The position numbers and the translations under genes were made by a program. Under the pieces are notes generated by a model. That model did no database searches. It was not told the origin of the DNA and was given only the letters and a program-made list of their open reading frames with translations. A stretch of DNA of 64,000 nucleotides from Haemonchus contortus (taxonomy: Eukaryota > Nematoda > Chromadorea > Rhabditida > Trichostrongylidae), in assembly GCA_000469685.2 (NCBI GenBank), contig LS997563.1:27932897-27996896 (forward strand), written 5' to 3'. Below, in pieces: positions 60,040-64,000 of this stretch. The stretch's first letter is position 1; each line of letters begins with the position of its first letter.

Positions 60040-60170
60040 TGATATCAGACAAGGCTGGAAATACTGACTTGTACATGGGCTGGCTACCACAACTCATGTA
60101 TAAGCTTGGAACGCATTCAAAACGCCACTACGATTCAGAATGGAAGTCAGATGCGGGGCGGATCCCAGAA
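60040..60170 (+). mobile_element. SINE-like repeat, 3' part
   Basis: ATATCAGACAAGGCTGG, ATACTGACTTGTACATGGGC, TGGCTACCACAACTCATG, GAACGCATTCAAAACGCCAC, TACGATTCAGAATGGAAGTC and AGATGCGGGGCGGATC follow the order of the copy at 14431-14700 in plus orientation. An A/B-box head was not found upstream. Confidence 0.7.
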
Positions 60171-60920
60171 ACGGAATCGATAAACACTAAATGGCTACTA
60201 GATTGAATTAGAAGGTGATTGATGGGATAGGCATAAAAATATGATATCTGAACCTCAGAGTAACTCGGTGAGGACGAAGATTTGTGAAAACCACTGCAAT
60301 GATTGAGTAACGCAGTAGGTAGAGGCTGAGTGAGTACAACCCCGATCGATAATTGCTGAGGACGACTTTGCATAAACCTCGGCCTGGTGGCATTGTTTGA
60401 TTGAGCTCTTCACGAGGTTGACTGATCTCTGTTGGCTGACATCGCGGCGCGGGATCGCTCACCTTCGTCAGAGCCCGGAAAGATCCAAGCACTTACCCGT
60501 GGATCGATCAATTAGTCCCATAACATCGCTCGGAACATCTGGACTATATAACTGCCCTCATTGCGAGAACCCTCTCCTCACAGATGTCAACCGTTCCAGA
60601 TGTGGTCGTTTCCCTGGCATTTGCCTATCAATCAATATCCATTATTTCCAGGTATCTCCAGCCATACAAAAGAAAGCTTCCGGGACTATCTAATGAGTTG
60701 ATGAATGGGAGGGAAAAAGAACTGAAAACGTGATTTGTTCCGCTTGTTTGTGAGATGATTTATGTTTTAACGCCCGTCCCCGAGTCTCCTGAGTGGGTGG
60801 GTGGGTTGTAATCAGGGTAGACATGAGTAGGTTAGAGGAATAGGTAAGGTAAGTACCGTTTCGTATTCTACAAACAATATAAAAAGCAAACAGTTGAGTG
60901 ATTGTAAAGGTATCAAGGAA
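60171..60920. other. Intergenic, nothing recognised
   Basis: No supported gene or repeat. Confidence 0.45.
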
Positions 60921-60924
60921 ACGC

Positions 60925-61190
60925 TTGCAGATGGTGTAGTGGCAGGGGGTGCAATATCACACGTATCATCCAGGGATCGAATTCTGATCAATACTCGTTA
61001 GAGCTAATGAAATCAGCCATGATGTCCCTCCGATGATGAATAATTGATACTTGATGATGCCGGCGTAAAAGCATTAGATTGTCATACGATGCGGGGCACG
61101 GCAAGTACCTTCATGGGCCACGCACGTATTCATACCGCCACTACGATTCTGGATGGTAGTCGAATGCGGGGCGCATCCAAAACAAGGGTG
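60925..61190 (+). mobile_element. SINE-like repeat, near full length
   Basis: An A-box-like GGTGTAGTGGCAGGGGG and a B-box-like CAGGGATCGAATTCTG are followed by a diverged middle. The tail CATGGGCCACGCACGTATTC, ATACCGCCACTACGATTCTG and GATGGTAGTCGAATGCGGGG closes it. With the copy at 14431-14700 it defines head and tail of the family as about 265-270 nt. Confidence 0.7.
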
Positions 61191-62820
61191 GTTAACGTGA
61201 GCCATAACGTTCTAACCTTTCATTATTTGATGTAAATTCATCATGAACATTACCCGATTACAAGGAAAGTGTTTCATAATCCTCTCCTATCTGAGTAGTC
61301 ACAAATAAATAGAAAAGTTGAAATAAAAGAAATCGAGAATTCCCCTTGGCATAGTTGAGGAAATGTGACATAAGATATCGAGGCTTCATAACGATGAAAT
61401 CTGTTCTAGGCCCCACGACGACTAGTCTATTGTGGAACTGTTGGAAAAATCAAGATTGGGAATCACCTTTTCGTTTTTTCCCTACAGCCTTTCTTCGGGT
61501 CAGAGATGCCTTCTTCCTTCCATAGAACTTTACCCAACTGAGCAACTTTTCAAATTTCGACGTTCAACTGAGTAATTATGTAAATATTGAATTAGTTCAT
61601 AAGAGCCTCCCTCAGCTGAGGCCCTGTGAAACCTCAGACTAAGGAATTCACCGACCACTTTTGAAAAACAAGTCAGTTGGACTTGTTTGATAATGGATTA
61701 GGTCGACTGGACGGGTTAAAATGAAATATGGAAATGGGAGGTGCTGGCTAAGAAGTGGCAGAGTCGATATAACAGCTGATTTCCCGTAAGAGGGGTTTCC
61801 ACTAAGCTTCAGCGCTGGCATCTAATATCATGTGGTTCGTAAATAAGAAGAAAATTGGGGGTTCGAGTAAGCTCCCGCATATTGATTTCACATAAAATCC
61901 GGAAGTACCACCTGCTTTCCTCAACTACCCATTCCAATGATATACTTCCTTTTTTTCACGCATGGTTTCATTCAGGAGCCTCTATTACTGCATACACTTG
62001 AGTGGAAGATATGGAAGTGTTATGGGATGGAAAGGTTCGGGTTATTGCCTGGAAACACTGTTAAGAACAGATTTTTCGTCACGAAAACTTCAAATGTCAA
62101 GGAAAAGTTTGAGTAGAACAAATAGAATGGCTTTTTTCCTCCAGATTGTAGCAATGAGGAAAAATTGCTTCTTGAAATACTGACAATCAGGTTCAGAAGG
62201 GAAAATCGTGAAAGAATAACCGAAAGGAATATTTGTTGATTGCAATGGGCTCCCACTACTATTTCTCTCACAATATAGTAAGAGCGGGGTAAGTAATGGC
62301 ATAGGCGACACGATGAAAGTCAAATGGGGCTGATTCGGCCACTTTAGCTCCATTAACAAAGCTATTTTGTTGCCTCGCCGACTGCCTTCCCTCATATCGT
62401 CGAAGTAAGAACCACGGGGTCGAAAACACTGGAAAGGGAAAGGCGCTAGACCGAGTAGTTTGCATGTCCAAAGTTTAGAATCATCCTCCAAGGACTTCAG
62501 GGAGATCGGAGCAAAGTGCAGACAACACTAGATCTTCCATCTAACAGCATTAAAAACAAGTTGGCATTTTTGAACTGACAGGGGTTTCTGTGAGGGTAAC
62601 AATAAGCTCGTTTTCTAGCTAACTCTAGCCTCTGCTTTCAACTTGACGGGCACAATCTAATTTTTCAAATTGAATTCTCCCAACTGAAATGAACTTCCGA
62701 AGTAAGCTGACTAACAACACCGCAGCTGAGGTGTTCGAGTACATTTTGCTGTGAATGGAATCTCACCGACAACATGGCGGAGTCAACTCGAGTTAGGTTA
62801 CCCTACACCAAGGGATGAAA
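61191..62820. other. Gene-free stretch
   Basis: No supported gene. Overlapping minus-strand frames at 62020-62491 have no family similarity. Confidence 0.5.
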
Positions 62821-62826
62821 TTAATA

Positions 62827-63878
62827 CAGTGTGTAACAAAAGTATGTGGACACCTCACTACTTTGGCTTATCGAGCTTGCCAGTTGATTTTGAGGTGAAA
62901 CACCTCTATTATACATACAAATACTCGGTTGGAAAAACCCCGGAATAATTGTTCTTCTGAAAATTTCAGAAAGCCTTTACTTTTTTTATTTTGGAAAAAA
63001 TTCTTCTTTGTAACAAAAGTATGTGGACACTAAACAAAAAAAAAGAATATGAATGAGGTCAGTAATCAAGGTCGTGACGAAGGTCTCTCCAGTAGCAACG
63101 GTATCGATCTGGACCGTCCAGAATGAACTTTTTTCATCACTGAAGATGACCTAAGCAGAAAACATGTAGAAAATCATAATTGAACTTAACCTCAGAACCG
63201 TTGTACCTTGTCCCACGAAGTTGCCATGTTTCTGCGTACGAATTCCAGCCTTGCGTTTTTGTGTTGAGCATTCAGGCGGGGTGCCTTTTTCATTACCTAT
63301 CGTGCTATGTGCTCGTTTGACCGAATGGACTGTGATATCGTCATTCTCGAGACCGTCAATCCCATTGAAGCACGAATTTGATCAGAAATAAGGTAGAATT
63401 CGAGGCCATTCGAGCTATTCTTCTGTGATCTTGAGCTGTCAAGCTTCGAGGTCATCCCACTATTCGAGCTGAGCGGTAAGCACCGGGATTTTGAATGTAT
63501 TTTCCAATGCATGTCGGAGAGCGTCCGAGCTGACGTGCGATTTATCTATTCGAGTGTCCGGCTTCATGAAGAGCAGAAAGAAGCTTACCACGTACAGGCA
63601 TGACGACACAGCGGGTATTTCAAAAAATGACTGGAAGCGCTTTGGGATTTTCGCGCCAAAGTCGGATCTAACTTTGGTGTCCACATACTTTTGTTACGAA
63701 GAACACTTTTCCCTCAAATCAAAACAGAATAAGAGCTACTTGAAAGTTTTAGGAGAACAGGTTTCCCTAGGTTTTCGCATCGCAGAACTCGAACAGTATC
63801 AGTTTCATTGCTCAAAATTCGCTGGCAAGCCTGGTGAACCAGAATATTGGGGTGTCCACAAACTTTTGTTACGCACTG
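62827..63878 (-). mobile_element. Deleted Tc1-like transposon with doubled terminal repeats
   Basis: The ends CAGTGTGTAACAAAAGTATG-TGGACACC and GGTGTCCACA-AACTTTTGTTACGCACTG are flanked by TA. A second copy of the repeat lies about 180 bp inside each end (about 63009-63031 and 63675-63698), the IR/DR layout known from some Tc1-like elements. The interior carries part of a transposase on the minus strand. Length is 1052 bp against about 1.6 kb for intact Tc1. Confidence 0.85.
63045..63512 (-). pseudogene. Tc1-like transposase, truncated
   Basis: The minus-strand reading gives a helix-turn-helix part (IRASMGLTVSRMTISQSIRS), a stop, then VMKKAPRLNAQHKNARLEFV and RRNMATSWDK. A GT...AG intron with in-frame stops lies at about 63149-63209, and VIFSDEKSSFWTVQIDT follows, containing the first catalytic Asp of the DDE triad. 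The reading ends at the inner terminal repeat near 63045, so the other two catalytic residues are deleted. Nothing functional remains. Confidence 0.75.
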
Positions 63879-64000
63879 TATATTGCCCATCCCACTGCAT
63901 TGTTACCTGACCGCTTCCCTGGAGATGATTAATAGGCCACGAAACAGACTACCTCTTGAAGAAGTTGTCAAGCACATGCATTGTACCGCAACTCCGACTT

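Noticed and set aside
1..64000. CRISPR arrays, prophage, bacterial operons, defence islands
   Set aside because: The window is eukaryotic; no regularly spaced direct repeats or prokaryotic gene clusters were seen.

Overview
The window looks like nuclear DNA of a rhabditid (clade V) nematode, probably a strongylid such as a hookworm or relative. The reasons are intron-rich genes with TTTCAG-type 3' splice sites, candidate trans-splice acceptors 20-56 nt upstream of all four start codons, proteins resembling nematode and human families, and large amounts of decayed Tc1-like, Penelope-like, SINE-like and fold-back repeats. The species cannot be fixed from the sequence alone. No tRNA, rRNA, CRISPR or bacterial gene was found. 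No coding sequence is a single long open frame; I rebuilt the genes exon by exon, checking that intron phases match at every junction.

Layout. 1-3166: no gene. 3167-8413 (minus): 14-exon ubxn-3/FAF1 orthologue (UBA, UAS and UBX domains), a p97/CDC-48 adaptor. 8470-20400: about 12 kb without a gene, holding a short-arm fold-back repeat, a 2 kb fold-back element with a 27-G tract, SINE copies, a hairpin and a CG-rich nested palindrome. 20404-25753 (minus): 15-exon ing-3 orthologue with ING and PHD domains, a NuA4/Tip60-type chromatin reader. 25774-46950: about 21 kb without a gene, with a non-LTR reverse transcriptase remnant, several palindromes, SINE copies, an inverted Penelope-like 3' end carrying a GIY-YIG nuclease pseudogene and hammerhead-like cores, and a Tc1/mariner-type MITE. 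46981-49387 (plus): 7-exon gene for a 314-residue coiled-coil protein that I do not recognise. 51019-54875 (minus): 8-exon Fox-1 family RNA-binding protein. 54899-64000: no gene, but SINE copies, another hammerhead-like core and a deleted Tc1-like element with doubled terminal repeats.

The four genes are separated by kilobases and show no sign of operon organisation. By family they belong to protein quality control (ubxn-3), histone acetylation and chromatin reading (ing-3) and splicing or mRNA regulation (Fox-1 family); one is unknown. The most unusual signals are the nested GC-rich palindrome at 16785-17328, the inverted Penelope-like terminus with ribozyme-like cores, three consecutive stop-free introns of 3n length (one GC-AG) at the end of ubxn-3, and the IR/DR architecture of the Tc1-like relic. 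I did not find a convincing new multi-gene system.
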